DNA from: Faecalicatena orotica
GTDB taxonomy: Bacteria; Bacillota; Clostridia; Lachnospirales; Lachnospiraceae
Reading direction: 5' to 3'
NCBI RefSeq assembly: GCF_003149245.1
Contig: NZ_QGDL01000004.1
Span: forward strand, 186,001-250,000
DNA length: 64,000 bases
This document shows, one piece after another, positions 15,706 to 25,693 of this stretch. Under the pieces are notes generated by a model, which did not search any database, was not told where the DNA came from, and was given only the letters and a program-made list of their open reading frames with translations. Every line of letters begins with the position of its first letter. Position 1 is the first letter of the stretch. Both the position numbers and the translations under genes were made by a program.

Positions 15706-17754
15706 CTATTCTTTTTCGTATGTCTCTGCCAGCCTTCTTTCAAAATAGGCCAGTATCTCCTGTGGCGTATCCATCCCTGTTAATTCATCCACTGCCTCAT
15801 CCTTTTCGAACAGCGTCATGATATCGCGAAGTACTTTCATATGGCTTTCCTGATCTTCAGCTGCCAGGACAATTACCACATTCGCGTGGTCCTTTTCTGA
15901 AAAAGCAACCGGCTTTTTAAATAAATGAATGGAACAGTCCAGCTTATTGACTCCGATTTCCGGTTTGGAATGGGCAAGGATGACTCTTGGTGCAATGAAC
16001 ATATAAGGCCCATAATACTGCAGCTGTGAAATAATGCTGTCAATGTATGGCGCCTGGATACTTCCTGCTTCCATTAAGTATTCGCCGGCAGTCCGCAGTG
16101 CCAGCGTCCATTTATATTCATCTTCATGAACCTCTATTCTCGGCTCATCTAAAATACTGAGCAGGTCTTTTTGGTGCTGCTGCAAATCAGCATAAGCATT
16201 ATTCCTGCTTTGGTATAAGTATTCCTCAATCTTCTTTTTAGCCTGTTCCTGCTTCTCTTCTATAATGTATGGTTTCACCACGGAAAACAATTCGTTAGCA
16301 TTCACGTAAGACCCGTTATTCATCATCTTGAAATGCCGTGCAAGCAGGGCCTTATCCCTTCCGGTCAGAATCGGATGCACCTGGATGACCGGTATCACGC
16401 TTTTGATCTTCACTGTGCTGACAATGATCTCACAGCGGGCCTGAGCATTTCGCACCGTTGACGTCGATTCCACTCCTACGACTTCCACTTCGGGGAACAT
16501 CTTAGTCAGCTCCCGCTTCAGCATATTTCCTGTGGAAATGCCATTAGCACACACAATCAGCACCCTGAGGCGTTCACTTTTATTGTTGGAAATCGGAAGA
16601 TATGCCCCAAAATGCAGTGCCAGATAAGCGACTTCTGTGTCCGGCACAGACACTCCTATCTGCTTTTCCAGATACCGGCTGACAATCTTCGTAATTTCAA
16701 ACAAATCCGGATATTCCCGGATAATGTCGACATTCAGTGAGTCCAGACTCTGGATTCCATACTGGTAGCGGTAAAGAGATGCATTAATATGGATGAAAAG
16801 CTGCCGTTCCAGTTCTTCCCTCCGCTCAAATGTAACACAGGCCACCTTCTCGAATTCGGAAACCAGTGCCTTTGCAATCTCATATGCACGCTCATTAGAA
16901 GTACTTTCAAAGATATTCTCAGAAACCATCGCAACCCGCCCGCCCAGTAAATGCAGGCACAGATACGTTTTCTCCTTCTCGCACAGATTCGGGAAATACT
17001 TTTCCACCAAATCATATTCTCTGTGCTTTTTCATCTCTTCTTTTTTCAAATCTGCAAAGTAGATGCCGCCATCTCCCCGTTCCATCATTGGAATCAGCAC
17101 TGCAAGCGCTTTCCGGCTCTCCGGTATATACTCCACGCCCAGCTCCTGCTCGACCTTTTTCAAAGTCTCTTCGGCTTCATCAATCTTACCCTGATCGATA
17201 AAGCTTAACCCGCGGCTGGCAAATAGGTTCTCAAGGCCCTGAAAATTCAATAAAAAAACAGTCCTGATCTTAATCGCATCCCCGGTAATAATATATCCCT
17301 TCTTGGAGCGGTATTCCAAAGTCAAATCATCTTTTTGCAGCTGGTTGATTACAACCTGCAAATCATTAAAAATAGTATTCCGGCTGACTCTGCAATATTC
17401 GGTAAGCTTATCAATATGAACCGGTGCCGCAGAATAGATAATGGCACAAATAATAATCTGCGCACGCTCAGTAGGTGAGTAAATATAGGAGTCCTCCTGT
17501 TCCACCGTTTCCGTACAGGCCTCTATCTGCTCCCGCATCTCATCGGTTAAAAGCAGTCCCTTGCCCCTTACTACTTCCAATTCCTGTATCCCATTGTCTG
17601 CAAGCCATTCATTAATCCGGCAAAGGTCATAATAAATGCTGCGCTGGGAGACCTGCAAATCTGCTGCAATCTGCTGCATAGATAAATAAGAACCCGTGTC
17701 TAAAAGCAACTGCAGCATTGACTGACATCTTGCGTTTAAATACGTTGTATTCAT
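15706..17754 (-). CDS. BglG/MtlR-type PRD transcription activator with EIIA domain
   Basis: A 682-residue multi-domain regulator. Two helix-turn-helix modules are at the N-terminus (SMQQIAADLQVSQRSIYYDL and a second with VSRNTIFNDLQVVINQL). Two PRD regions follow, each with conserved His residues, for example FIHINASLYRYQYG and VAYLALHFGAY. An EIIB-like domain contains VLIVCANGISTGNMLKREL and the C-terminus is an EIIA domain with His in VILAHSKPEIGV. I choose the ATG at 17754, preceded by AAGGAGA, not the ORF opening at 17778. It most likely activates the PTS operon at 11201-15511: they adjoin, the domain content matches, and both have AATTTTGCAAA sites. It probably also controls itself. Confidence 0.85.
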   Translation of the reverse strand: MNTTYLNARCQSMLQLLLDTGSYLSMQQIAADLQVSQRSIYYDLCRINEWLADNGIQELEVVRGKGLLLTDEMREQIEACTETVEQEDSYIYSPTERAQIIICAIIYSAAPVHIDKLTEYCRVSRNTIFNDLQVVINQLQKDDLTLEYRSKKGYIITGDAIKIRTVFLLNFQGLENLFASRGLSFIDQGKIDEAEETLKKVEQELGVEYIPESRKALAVLIPMMERGDGGIYFADLKKEEMKKHREYDLVEKYFPNLCEKEKTYLCLHLLGGRVAMVSENIFESTSNERAYEIAKALVSEFEKVACVTFERREELERQLFIHINASLYRYQYGIQSLDSLNVDIIREYPDLFEITKIVSRYLEKQIGVSVPDTEVAYLALHFGAYLPISNNKSERLRVLIVCANGISTGNMLKRELTKMFPEVEVVGVESTSTVRNAQARCEIIVSTVKIKSVIPVIQVHPILTGRDKALLARHFKMMNNGSYVNANELFSVVKPYIIEEKQEQAKKKIEEYLYQSRNNAYADLQQHQKDLLSILDEPRIEVHEDEYKWTLALRTAGEYLMEAGSIQAPYIDSIISQLQYYGPYMFIAPRVILAHSKPEIGVNKLDCSIHLFKKPVAFSEKDHANVVIVLAAEDQESHMKVLRDIMTLFEKDEAVDELTGMDTPQEILAYFERRLAETYEKE

Positions 17755-17806
17755 TTCACATCTCCTTCTACAGTCCACTTTTGATTGTGATAATGGCGGA
17801 GTATAA

Positions 17807-17829
17807 AATTTTGCAAAAAACTTTGCAAG
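17807..17829 (-). promoter_or_regulatory. AATTTTGCAAA site pair before the PRD regulator gene
   Basis: An exact AATTTTGCAAA at 17807-17817 and a variant AACTTTGCAAG ending at 17829 form a tandem pair upstream of the regulator start. The same 11-mer occurs twice before the PTS operon. This suggests autoregulation. A TATACT box on the minus strand overlaps the nearby sequence. Confidence 0.55.
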
Positions 17830-17910
17830 ATTTTAGAAACCACGATTAATATTTACACTTTTGAATGATATAAATTATTATATCATTCTGAAAGCAAAAT
17901 GGATAGCTTT

Positions 17911-19689
17911 TCATATGCAGGTCCCTCTGATCTTTAACACCTCCCGGTCGTAGGTAAATATTCCGTTCACTTCCTCTTCCACATCGGAAAGCTGTGTATA
18001 GACACTCGCACAGAGTCCTTCTGGAATCAGTTTTTCCACGTCCTCCTGAAGCTTCACGTAAGCCCGGTTTAACTGGCTCACATCTGTATATATTCCATAT
18101 CCGTACTGGGTCAGGCATGCACTGTGACCCTCCGACCGCATCGAATATCCGCCGAATTCAGAGAGCACAGTTGCCCTGCGCTCCTCGGGCCTGATTCTTA
18201 ACCGGAAAAAATAATTATGGATGCTCTGGAAGTCGCCCCCTTCCTGATCAAACCACCCGCTTGCCTGGTCAACCAGCCGGTCCGGATCCTCCTTCCTTGC
18301 AATATCCGTCATATCTGCAGTCTGGAACTGCCCCCATCCTTCATTAAAGATTACCCATGCCGCGATGCTCGGGTGTCCTTTTAATAGTGCAATCGTCTCC
18401 TTCATTTCTTTTACAAATTCCAGACGGCCTGCCTTATCCTCACGGGATAAAAGCCTTGTATAACCGTCCTTTATCTTCAGGTTCCTCCATGACAGCGCGG
18501 TTGCCCCGTAAGTCACAAACCAGTGTTTATACATCCTGCCCCCGTTTACCATGTCCTGCCATACAACCATGCCGAGTCTGTCACAATGATAATACCACCG
18601 CTGGGGTTCAATTTTAAGATGTTTTCTAAGCATGTTAAAGCCCATGTTCTTCATAGACTGTATATCGAAGATCAGTGCCTCATCACTCGGCGCAGTATAA
18701 AGCCCGTCCGGCCAGTATCCCTGGTCCAGCACCCCTTTTTGATACTGCACTTTATGATTCAGACATATTCTCGGGAGGCCGGCCTTGTCAGCCTCAATTG
18801 TGAATGTCCTCATAGCAAAGTAACTGTCTGCGGTGTCATCCCCCATCTTCACCGTAAAATAGTATAAATACGGGGTTTCACAGGTCCACGGATAAATATA
18901 AGGAAGATGAATCACAATCTCCTCATTCGTCCTTCCCGTTCCATGCCCCCAGTCTTCCAGTGTCTCCACCTCTCCAAAGACATCCTCCGGTTTTCTTAAG
19001 GGTTCCTCATAAATCCCCGGCTTTCTGACCTCGATCTCCACTGCACAGCTTTTCTCTGACGTTACAGTAATCCGTACTTTTCCCGCATCCAGGTCCGGCC
19101 GGGCCGTGATTTTCTGAATATATTCCCCCGGGACGTCTTCCATCCATACCGTCTGCCAGATGCCGCTCTGAGCCGTATAGAACATTCCGCCGCGTTTCAG
19201 TTTCTGTTTGCCTCTGGAATGGTAGGATGTGTCACTCAAATCCTTAACCGAAACCAGTATCTCATTTTCCCCCTCCGTGAGATAATCTGTAATATCCGTC
19301 TCAAAAGGAAGGTATCCTCCTGTATGCCGGACGGCCTCCCTGCCATTGATATAAACGACACAGGATTGGTCCACAGCCCCGAAGTGAAGCAGCCTCCTCA
19401 GCTTTTCTTTTTGAAACATATCAAAAGAAACTAAAAAAGTCTTCCGGTACCACAGATATTCATCCGGCTTCAGTTGTCTTCCCACACCTGACAATGTGCT
19501 TTCCGGAGAAAAAGGCACCACGATTTTTCCCTCGAACTGAGCGGGCCTTTTGAATTCTTTAGTAAAACCATATTCCCAGGCCCCGTTCAGATTTATATAA
19601 CTTTTCCTGACAAGCAGAGGCCTCGGATATTCCTCAAGTACATGTTCCTCGTCAAGTGTTTTTCCCCATCTGGTTAAAAGTTGCTTCAT
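17911..19689 (-). CDS. Glycoside hydrolase family 2 enzyme
   Basis: A 592-residue GH2-type enzyme (beta-galactosidase/beta-glucuronidase superfamily). The sugar-binding jelly-roll is N-terminal (LNGAWEYGF, YRKTFLV, VVYINGREAVRHTGGYLPFE), then an Ig-like domain, then the TIM barrel. The likely acid/base Glu is in WVIFNEGWGQF and the nucleophile Glu in TVLSEFGGYSM. There is no signal peptide, so it works inside the cell on an imported oligosaccharide. It is shorter than classical LacZ and lacks the C-terminal domains; many gut Clostridia have such short GH2 proteins of unproven specificity. It stands alone between the PRD regulator and an AlbA_2 gene. Confidence 0.82.
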   Translation of the reverse strand: MKQLLTRWGKTLDEEHVLEEYPRPLLVRKSYINLNGAWEYGFTKEFKRPAQFEGKIVVPFSPESTLSGVGRQLKPDEYLWYRKTFLVSFDMFQKEKLRRLLHFGAVDQSCVVYINGREAVRHTGGYLPFETDITDYLTEGENEILVSVKDLSDTSYHSRGKQKLKRGGMFYTAQSGIWQTVWMEDVPGEYIQKITARPDLDAGKVRITVTSEKSCAVEIEVRKPGIYEEPLRKPEDVFGEVETLEDWGHGTGRTNEEIVIHLPYIYPWTCETPYLYYFTVKMGDDTADSYFAMRTFTIEADKAGLPRICLNHKVQYQKGVLDQGYWPDGLYTAPSDEALIFDIQSMKNMGFNMLRKHLKIEPQRWYYHCDRLGMVVWQDMVNGGRMYKHWFVTYGATALSWRNLKIKDGYTRLLSREDKAGRLEFVKEMKETIALLKGHPSIAAWVIFNEGWGQFQTADMTDIARKEDPDRLVDQASGWFDQEGGDFQSIHNYFFRLRIRPEERRATVLSEFGGYSMRSEGHSACLTQYGYGIYTDVSQLNRAYVKLQEDVEKLIPEGLCASVYTQLSDVEEEVNGIFTYDREVLKIRGTCI

Positions 19690-19709
19690 AAAAAATACTC
19701 CCTTCTGTA

Positions 19710-21047
19710 CTAACAGCCTTTATTCTCGTAGTATCGCAGATTTTTAGTTTTTCCTTTTTTAATCAGTATCCCCCCATCGGTCAATTCCCGCAAAAGCAGG
19801 ATTGCCGTAGATTGAGAAACACCAAGTGCCATTTCCACATCACTACGAACAATCGAACCCTTACTACGGCACAGTTTCAAAACTGCATTCATTCGTTCTT
19901 CTTTTTTAGCAACACTGGTAAAACTATCTGTTTTAGGGGTATCCAGATCTTTATCTTCTGCGTGGAAGTTGGTATTGGGAAGCGTAATCTTAAAAGCATT
20001 GTTTGTTGTTTCGATCATAGGTTTCACAGCATAGTCATCATAGCACTCGTTTATTTTAAGAATTCCTGTACCATATGCTTCGATCAGTCGCAGACGGTAG
20101 AAGATATTAGCTAAATGCTGATTACGCAATACAGACACGCCTAACTTTATGTCATCCAATGTAATACCTTTCACCAAACCACCGATTGTGACAAATTCAA
20201 TCCGGTCTTCAAAAATACTGATTAGAGTAGCACTGCTGAAAGAATAGTCGCGATGGACGATAGAATTCAGTAGTGCCTCACGAATTGCCTCCGGAGGATA
20301 ATCCCGCATATCTAACCGGTCAAGCCCGGCGAATTCTGCACGGGTACGATTGTAACGATCAATATAATCAAAAGCTTCCTCCAACTGCTCCAGAAGGGAA
20401 CCAGACAATTCACGACGGTCTTTGAATATAGTTTTCCTGCTGCCTTCAAAAACGGCCAGTTTGATCATATGTGTGCACTGATCAGACAATAAAAATGCAA
20501 GATTAGTGTACATATCATCTTCACCAATCAAATGAAGCGTACGCATTTGGGTTTTTCCAAACTCTACCTTTCTTTTCTTAAAGAAGTCGGCAGCTTTATT
20601 GAATGTAAGATGTTGATTGAGTGAACGAGCTGTTTCATAACTGTCGCCACTGGTCTCCTTGATCATATTCAGGATAGCAGCCTCTGTTGCTGGAACCGTC
20701 GATGCACCCTGACGAACATAAACACCCTCCGGGCGAATTCCTTTTCCTTGCAGGTAATATGGTCTTGCGGTACCCCGCTGGACAGTTACATACACAATAG
20801 GCTTATCGTCCATTACATCATTATGGCATTCTACAAACATAGTAATATCTGGACGTACGGCATTTCTAACCGCATTGGTTACACGTAGCATAGTATCATC
20901 AACGTTGTTAACGCCACGAACTGTTCCGTCATCGTTCACTCCGATATAGAGCGTACCGCCGTCACAGTTTGCGAAGGCAACGATCGTATTTTTAATATCA
21001 TCAATATATTCTCTTTTGAATTCAGTTGTCTTGTTTTCTGTGAACAT
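19710..21047 (-). CDS. Second AlbA_2 (Schlafen-type) ATP-binding protein
   Basis: A 445-residue protein with the same architecture as the gene at 3653 but clearly different in sequence. The AlbA_2 domain (1-120) starts NKTTEFKREYIDDIKNTIVA and includes GGTLYIGVNDDGTVRGV; the HATPase_c_4-like region shows AIREALLNSIVHRDYSF and EAYGTGILKINE. The C-terminus is a winged helix with LGVSQSTAILLLRELTDGG. A GGAG site precedes the ATG at normal distance. It lies just upstream (21 bases) of the GH2 gene on the same strand. The role could be transcription control or defence; nothing in the neighbourhood decides this. Confidence 0.75.
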   Translation of the reverse strand: MFTENKTTEFKREYIDDIKNTIVAFANCDGGTLYIGVNDDGTVRGVNNVDDTMLRVTNAVRNAVRPDITMFVECHNDVMDDKPIVYVTVQRGTARPYYLQGKGIRPEGVYVRQGASTVPATEAAILNMIKETSGDSYETARSLNQHLTFNKAADFFKKRKVEFGKTQMRTLHLIGEDDMYTNLAFLLSDQCTHMIKLAVFEGSRKTIFKDRRELSGSLLEQLEEAFDYIDRYNRTRAEFAGLDRLDMRDYPPEAIREALLNSIVHRDYSFSSATLISIFEDRIEFVTIGGLVKGITLDDIKLGVSVLRNQHLANIFYRLRLIEAYGTGILKINECYDDYAVKPMIETTNNAFKITLPNTNFHAEDKDLDTPKTDSFTSVAKKEERMNAVLKLCRSKGSIVRSDVEMALGVSQSTAILLLRELTDGGILIKKGKTKNLRYYENKGC

Positions 21048-21189
21048 AAAGTATTCTCCAATCTATTCTAATTAAATTTTATTCTAATAATTATTATAAT
21101 CATTTTTTTGTTATTTACAAGTAGAACCTGTCTTTCCTTTGACAGTCATTATTATTTTGACAGTCTAAAAATTCTACTTATTAATAGTT

Positions 21190-21217
21190 AAGGGGGCTGT
21201 TCGGTGACAGCCCCCTT
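21190..21217 (-). terminator. Hairpin after the GH13 amylase
   Basis: An 11-bp GC-rich stem AAGGGGGCTGT/ACAGCCCCCTT with a six-base loop lies just past the amylase stop. The T-run is better on the plus strand than on the minus strand, so termination of the amylase may be partial. The rest of 21048-21219 is AT-rich with no gene. Confidence 0.6.
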
Positions 21218-21219
21218 TT

Positions 21220-23271
21220 TTACTTCGTTTCTTCTTTTTTCGTCTTCATTACAACAGCAGAATGCCGCCCCATATTAAGAACAACTTCCCCGCCCTCAAC
21301 AATAAATTCATCCGGTTCTGTCGTATATCCCTCTTCATAAGTATATATCAGTCTCTGCATCCGCCCCTTCAGCGGGACTTCTGCCATCCATACAGGAACG
21401 GTGACCTCCTTCAGGTCTTTACTGTTATTAAGTACTACGACAATCTGCTCCCCATCCTGGAATCTCGCATAGGCTAGAACATTATCTTCCCACGACAGCA
21501 TACGCAGTGAGCCCTGTCTCAATGGTTTTTCATTCTTATGGATACGGATAATCTCCTTGTGGAATTCGAGCATCAGCCGGTCTTCGTTTCCCCACGGGAA
21601 CGTCCTGCGGTTATCGGGGTCTGTAAATCCGCATACCCCGACTTCATCTCCATAATAAACGGTCGGTGCTCCCACCCATGTCATCTGCATCACAACCGCT
21701 TCTCTCATGACCGCCGGATTTACACCCTCTTCTGCAGCCTTGGAGCCCAGCTGTTCCACGCGTCCTGTGATGTGGTTCGTCCTCGTCAGGAAACGGGAGT
21801 GGTCATGGTTCGATAACTCGTTCATTGCAACCTGAAGCGATGGCGTCAACATCGTGGACATAAAGTGATTCATTGTATTCACAAAGTTGTCTGCATTTCC
21901 CCACAGGTCTGTGCGGCGCTCGTCACTGTGTTTTTCCATCCCTGTCAAAAACCATGTGACTGGTTCCATAAAGGCATCGTAGTTCATCACACTGTCCCAC
22001 TCATCCCCCTGCAGCCATTCTGCCGGGTCACCGTAATGTTCTGCAAGAATCAGTGCATCGGGTCTTGCGTTTTTCACTTCCCTGCGGAAACGTTTCCAGA
22101 ACATGTGATTGTATTCGTTGCTGTAGCCTAAATCGGCCGCAACATCCAGACGCCAGCCGTCTACGTTGTACGGCGGTGAAACCCATTTTCTGCCGACGTT
22201 CATAATGTACTGTTCAAGTACGGGTGAATCTTCATAGTTTAATTTCGGCAGTGTATCGTGTCCCCACCATCCGTCATATTCATAATTATACGGCCATGCA
22301 GAATCACTGTCGTTAAAGAAATGGAAGAAAGACCGGTATGGGCTGCGGCTGCTGACGAATGCACCTCTCGCATAATTCTCCTGCTGCTCATAAATCCGTT
22401 CTCTGTCCATCCATTTATTAAAAGAACCACAATGGTTGAATACGCCGTCCAGTATCACACGCATCCCCCGCTTATGCATCTCCTCGACAAGACGGGCAAA
22501 TAATTCATTACTTGCTTCCAGATTGGCAAGGCTGCCTGTACGCTTCTGATATTTGGTCGCTTCAATATTATCTGCGGCCCATTCCGGAAGCACCAGCCCC
22601 CCGTCTTCTGCGATCTTCCCATAATGTGGGTCAATGTAATCGTAATCCTGAATATCATACTTATGATTAGACGGAGATACAAACAGAGGATTAAAATAAA
22701 TGACCTCCACTCCCAGTTCTTCCAGATAATCCAGTTTTTCCATCACTCCCTGCAAGTCTCCGCCATAAAACCTGCGGATATCCATTGCCTGTGGAAGCTG
22801 GTTCCAGTCCTTCACCTTCTGGCATGGCTCACCGATGTAAATGTATTCCCAGTCCTCCACATCATTGGACGGGTCCCCGTTATAAAAACGGTCTACAAAA
22901 ATCTGGTACATCACGGCGCCTTTTGCCCACTCGGGTGTTGAAAATCCCGGAACAATGACAAATGCATAGAAATCCACGACCTCTCTTGCCGCTCCGCATC
23001 GGTTATAGTAACAGACCTCATCGCCGTTCCTAATTTCAAAGCAGTAGGAAAACGGCTCATCACTCAGCTGCCACTCTATCTCATAATAATCAAAAACATC
23101 CCCGGATAATACTTTTTTCATTTTATATCCGCCGATCTTCGTGGAAATCCGCACTTCTTCCACGTCATCCTTAGCTGTGCGGAACCGGATCTTTACCCTT
23201 TCATTTTCCTTTGGCTCAGCGGGAAACACATAGCTGGACGTTCCATCACTAAATAGTGCGTCCTTATTCAT
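21220..23271 (-). CDS. GH13 alpha-amylase family enzyme (neopullulanase/maltogenic type)
   Basis: A 683-residue cytoplasmic GH13 enzyme with an N-terminal beta-sandwich (about 1-115) like those of neopullulanases and cyclomaltodextrinases. The barrel shows YQIFVDRFYNGD, the nucleophile Asp in VDGWRLDVAADLG, the acid/base Glu in LILAEHYGD and the transition-state Asp in LSNHDHSRF. I start at 23271 because AAGGAGG is seven bases upstream; the ORF opening at 23292 is less likely. No signal peptide is visible, so it acts on imported maltodextrins or internal glycogen. It begins 30 bases after the ftsH stop and may be read through from ftsH. Confidence 0.86.
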   Translation of the reverse strand: MNKDALFSDGTSSYVFPAEPKENERVKIRFRTAKDDVEEVRISTKIGGYKMKKVLSGDVFDYYEIEWQLSDEPFSYCFEIRNGDEVCYYNRCGAAREVVDFYAFVIVPGFSTPEWAKGAVMYQIFVDRFYNGDPSNDVEDWEYIYIGEPCQKVKDWNQLPQAMDIRRFYGGDLQGVMEKLDYLEELGVEVIYFNPLFVSPSNHKYDIQDYDYIDPHYGKIAEDGGLVLPEWAADNIEATKYQKRTGSLANLEASNELFARLVEEMHKRGMRVILDGVFNHCGSFNKWMDRERIYEQQENYARGAFVSSRSPYRSFFHFFNDSDSAWPYNYEYDGWWGHDTLPKLNYEDSPVLEQYIMNVGRKWVSPPYNVDGWRLDVAADLGYSNEYNHMFWKRFRREVKNARPDALILAEHYGDPAEWLQGDEWDSVMNYDAFMEPVTWFLTGMEKHSDERRTDLWGNADNFVNTMNHFMSTMLTPSLQVAMNELSNHDHSRFLTRTNHITGRVEQLGSKAAEEGVNPAVMREAVVMQMTWVGAPTVYYGDEVGVCGFTDPDNRRTFPWGNEDRLMLEFHKEIIRIHKNEKPLRQGSLRMLSWEDNVLAYARFQDGEQIVVVLNNSKDLKEVTVPVWMAEVPLKGRMQRLIYTYEEGYTTEPDEFIVEGGEVVLNMGRHSAVVMKTKKEETK

Positions 23272-23301
23272 AAAAAACCTCCTTAAGGGCAAGGGCCTCC
23301 A

Positions 23302-25149
23302 TTACTGGAAGCTCTTGCCCCATTTCTCATACTCCTCGAACAGTGCTTCGAATTCACTTCTCGTGATTTTTTCTTTTTTAAGAAGTAATTCAGCGCAGTT
23401 CTGAAGAACAGAATCATATTCTTTTAAAATAGATCTGGCCTTCAGGTAGCATTCATCAATAATTCTCTTCACTTCTTCATCGATCGTACTTGCCACTTTT
23501 TCACCATATCCCCTTGATGTATGGCCGAAATCACGTCCGATGAATACTTCGTCACTGTCATTATCATAGTTGATCAGTCCGAGACGCTCAGACATACCAA
23601 ACTTAGTGATCATAGATTTTGCGATTGCAGTAGCCTGTTTGATATCCTGGGATGCCCCTGTTGTGATATCATCGAATATCTCTTCCTCAGCGACACGTCC
23701 CCCGAGGGAAACGGTAATCTCCTGAAGCATCTTTCCTTTTGTATTGAACATGTCATCATTCTCAGGAAGCGGCATCGTATATCCGCCTGCTCCTCCTGTC
23801 GGTATAATAGATACGCTGTAAACAGGTCCCACATCTGGAAGTACATGGAACAGGATTGCATGGCCTGCCTCATGATAAGCCGTAATCCGGCGGTCTTTTT
23901 CAGAAACAATGCGGCTCTTCTTCTCCGGCCCGATCCCGACTTTTATAAATGCATGGCGTATGTCAGACTGCTGAAGGTATACCCTGCCCTCTTTTGCCGA
24001 CAGAATTGCCGCTTCATTCAGGAGGTTCTCAAGATCCGCCCCAGTAAAGCCTGATGTAGTCTGTGCAATCTGTTTTAAGTCCACGTCGTCACCCAGTGGC
24101 TTATTCTTTGCGTGAACTTTTAGAATCTCTTCTCTTCCGCCAACATCCGGCCTGCCGACAATGACATTCCTGTCAAAACGTCCCGGCCTTAAGATCGCCG
24201 GATCGAGTATATCTTTTCTGTTCGTGGCTGCCATAACGATGATGCCCTCGTTCACTCCGAAACCATCCATCTCCACAAGCAGCTGGTTCAGTGTCTGCTC
24301 CCTCTCATCATGGCCGCCGCCAAGGCCGCTTCCCCTGCGTCTTGCAACTGCATCGATCTCATCGATAAACACGATACACGGGGCATTCTTCTTCGCATCC
24401 TGAAACAGGTCGCGGACACGTGATGCGCCGACTCCGACGAACATCTCCACAAAGTCTGAACCTGAAATACTGAAGAACGGCACTCCTGCTTCGCCTGCAA
24501 CAGCCTTGGCAAGCAGTGTCTTACCGGTTCCCGGAGGTCCCTCGAGCAGCACACCCTTCGGAATCCTCGCCCCTACCTGGATATATTTCTTAGGCGATTT
24601 GAGAAAATCTACGATCTCCTCAAGCGCTTCTTTTTCTTCCTTCAGACCGGCAACATCTGCGAAGGTCACCTTCTTATCTGTATCTGTCGACATCTTCGCA
24701 CGGCTCTTGCCGAAATTCATTGCCTTTGCATTGGCACCGCCCCCCTGACGGTTCATAAACATAAAGATCAGCGTGATTCCTAAGAATGTAAATAAGAGCG
24801 GCATCAATATGGTCGTCAGCCAGGAATCCTCCTGCACATTCGGCATCTGGTAGTCTATATTATACTTTTCCAGAAGTGCCTGAACCGAATTTACATCCGA
24901 TACATTGACCTGCTTCGTTGTATCACTGTCCTTCAGTGTCACCGTCACAACCCCTGTCGGTACTGTCTTGTTCTGTTTGATCGTGACATCCTGTACATTC
25001 TTATCCTTTACTTCCTGCACAAAACTTGTGTATGTCATATCCTGTTCTCTGACCTGCATGCGGTTCGTCAGCCAGAGTGCGAGGAAAACAATTACTATAA
25101 ATGTAAGAAATGTCGCACCGCCCGCGCTTCTATACTTTTTGTTGTTCAA
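23302..25149 (-). CDS. ftsH: ATP-dependent zinc metalloprotease FtsH
   Basis: The membrane-bound AAA+ protease that degrades misfolded and regulatory membrane proteins. At 615 residues it has the usual layout: two membrane segments (about 10-25 and 110-132) around a small extracytoplasmic domain, Walker A GPPGTGKT near 205, Walker [10 protein letters not shown], the SRH region, and the zinc site [10 protein letters not shown]. The start codon is TTG (TTGAACAAC) with GGAAGGAG upstream. It follows hpt by 16 bases in the conserved tilS-hpt-ftsH order. Confidence 0.96.
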   Translation of the reverse strand: MNNKKYRSAGGATFLTFIVIVFLALWLTNRMQVREQDMTYTSFVQEVKDKNVQDVTIKQNKTVPTGVVTVTLKDSDTTKQVNVSDVNSVQALLEKYNIDYQMPNVQEDSWLTTILMPLLFTFLGITLIFMFMNRQGGGANAKAMNFGKSRAKMSTDTDKKVTFADVAGLKEEKEALEEIVDFLKSPKKYIQVGARIPKGVLLEGPPGTGKTLLAKAVAGEAGVPFFSISGSDFVEMFVGVGASRVRDLFQDAKKNAPCIVFIDEIDAVARRRGSGLGGGHDEREQTLNQLLVEMDGFGVNEGIIVMAATNRKDILDPAILRPGRFDRNVIVGRPDVGGREEILKVHAKNKPLGDDVDLKQIAQTTSGFTGADLENLLNEAAILSAKEGRVYLQQSDIRHAFIKVGIGPEKKSRIVSEKDRRITAYHEAGHAILFHVLPDVGPVYSVSIIPTGGAGGYTMPLPENDDMFNTKGKMLQEITVSLGGRVAEEEIFDDITTGASQDIKQATAIAKSMITKFGMSERLGLINYDNDSDEVFIGRDFGHTSRGYGEKVASTIDEEVKRIIDECYLKARSILKEYDSVLQNCAELLLKKEKITRSEFEALFEEYEKWGKSFQ

Positions 25150-25165
25150 TGGTGTGTACTCCTTC

Positions 25166-25693
25166 CTATTCTACTCCTTCCACCACACCGATATATGGCA
25201 GATTCCTATATTTTTGAGCATAGTCAAGGCCATAGCCTACTACGAACTCATCCGGTATTTCAAATCCGACGTAATCCACGGTCACGTCCTTTTCCCTTCT
25301 CTCGGGCTTATCCAGAAGCGTGCACAGGTGCAGGCTTTCAGGATTGCGTTTCCTTAAGATATCCATCAGATAATATAATGTTCTTCCGGAATCAATGATA
25401 TCCTCCACAATCAGGACATCCTTGCCCTCTATTGATTCGTCCAGATCCTTTGCGATACGCACAACACCGCTGGAGGCTGTTCCATCCCCATAGCTTGATA
25501 CGCTCATGAAATCCAAAGAAACCGGTACGGTAATTCTCTTTGCCAGTTCGCACATGAAAAATGCACCGCCTTTTAATACACAGATCAAATGCACCTGTTT
25601 TCCTTCATAATCCTTACTGATCTGTTTCCCCAGTGCTTCAATTCTTTCATCGACTTCTTTTTCTGATACTAAAACTCTAATCTTCTCTGACAT
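25166..25693 (-). CDS. hpt: Hypoxanthine phosphoribosyltransferase
   Basis: Purine salvage enzyme that joins hypoxanthine or guanine to PRPP. The protein is 175 residues with the PRPP-binding motif VLIVEDIIDSGRTL and the typical DFMSVSSYGDGTASSG loop. Its start overlaps the tilS end by 17 bases, with GGAGG inside the tilS coding region, so translation of the two is coupled. This tilS-hpt-ftsH order is standard in Firmicutes. Confidence 0.95.
   Translation of the reverse strand: MSEKIRVLVSEKEVDERIEALGKQISKDYEGKQVHLICVLKGGAFFMCELAKRITVPVSLDFMSVSSYGDGTASSGVVRIAKDLDESIEGKDVLIVEDIIDSGRTLYYLMDILRKRNPESLHLCTLLDKPERREKDVTVDYVGFEIPDEFVVGYGLDYAQKYRNLPYIGVVEGVE

Noticed and set aside
22090-22110. CcpA-like site GGAAACGTTTCC inside the GH13 gene
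   Set aside because: It lies deep within coding sequence, far from any promoter, and is probably chance.
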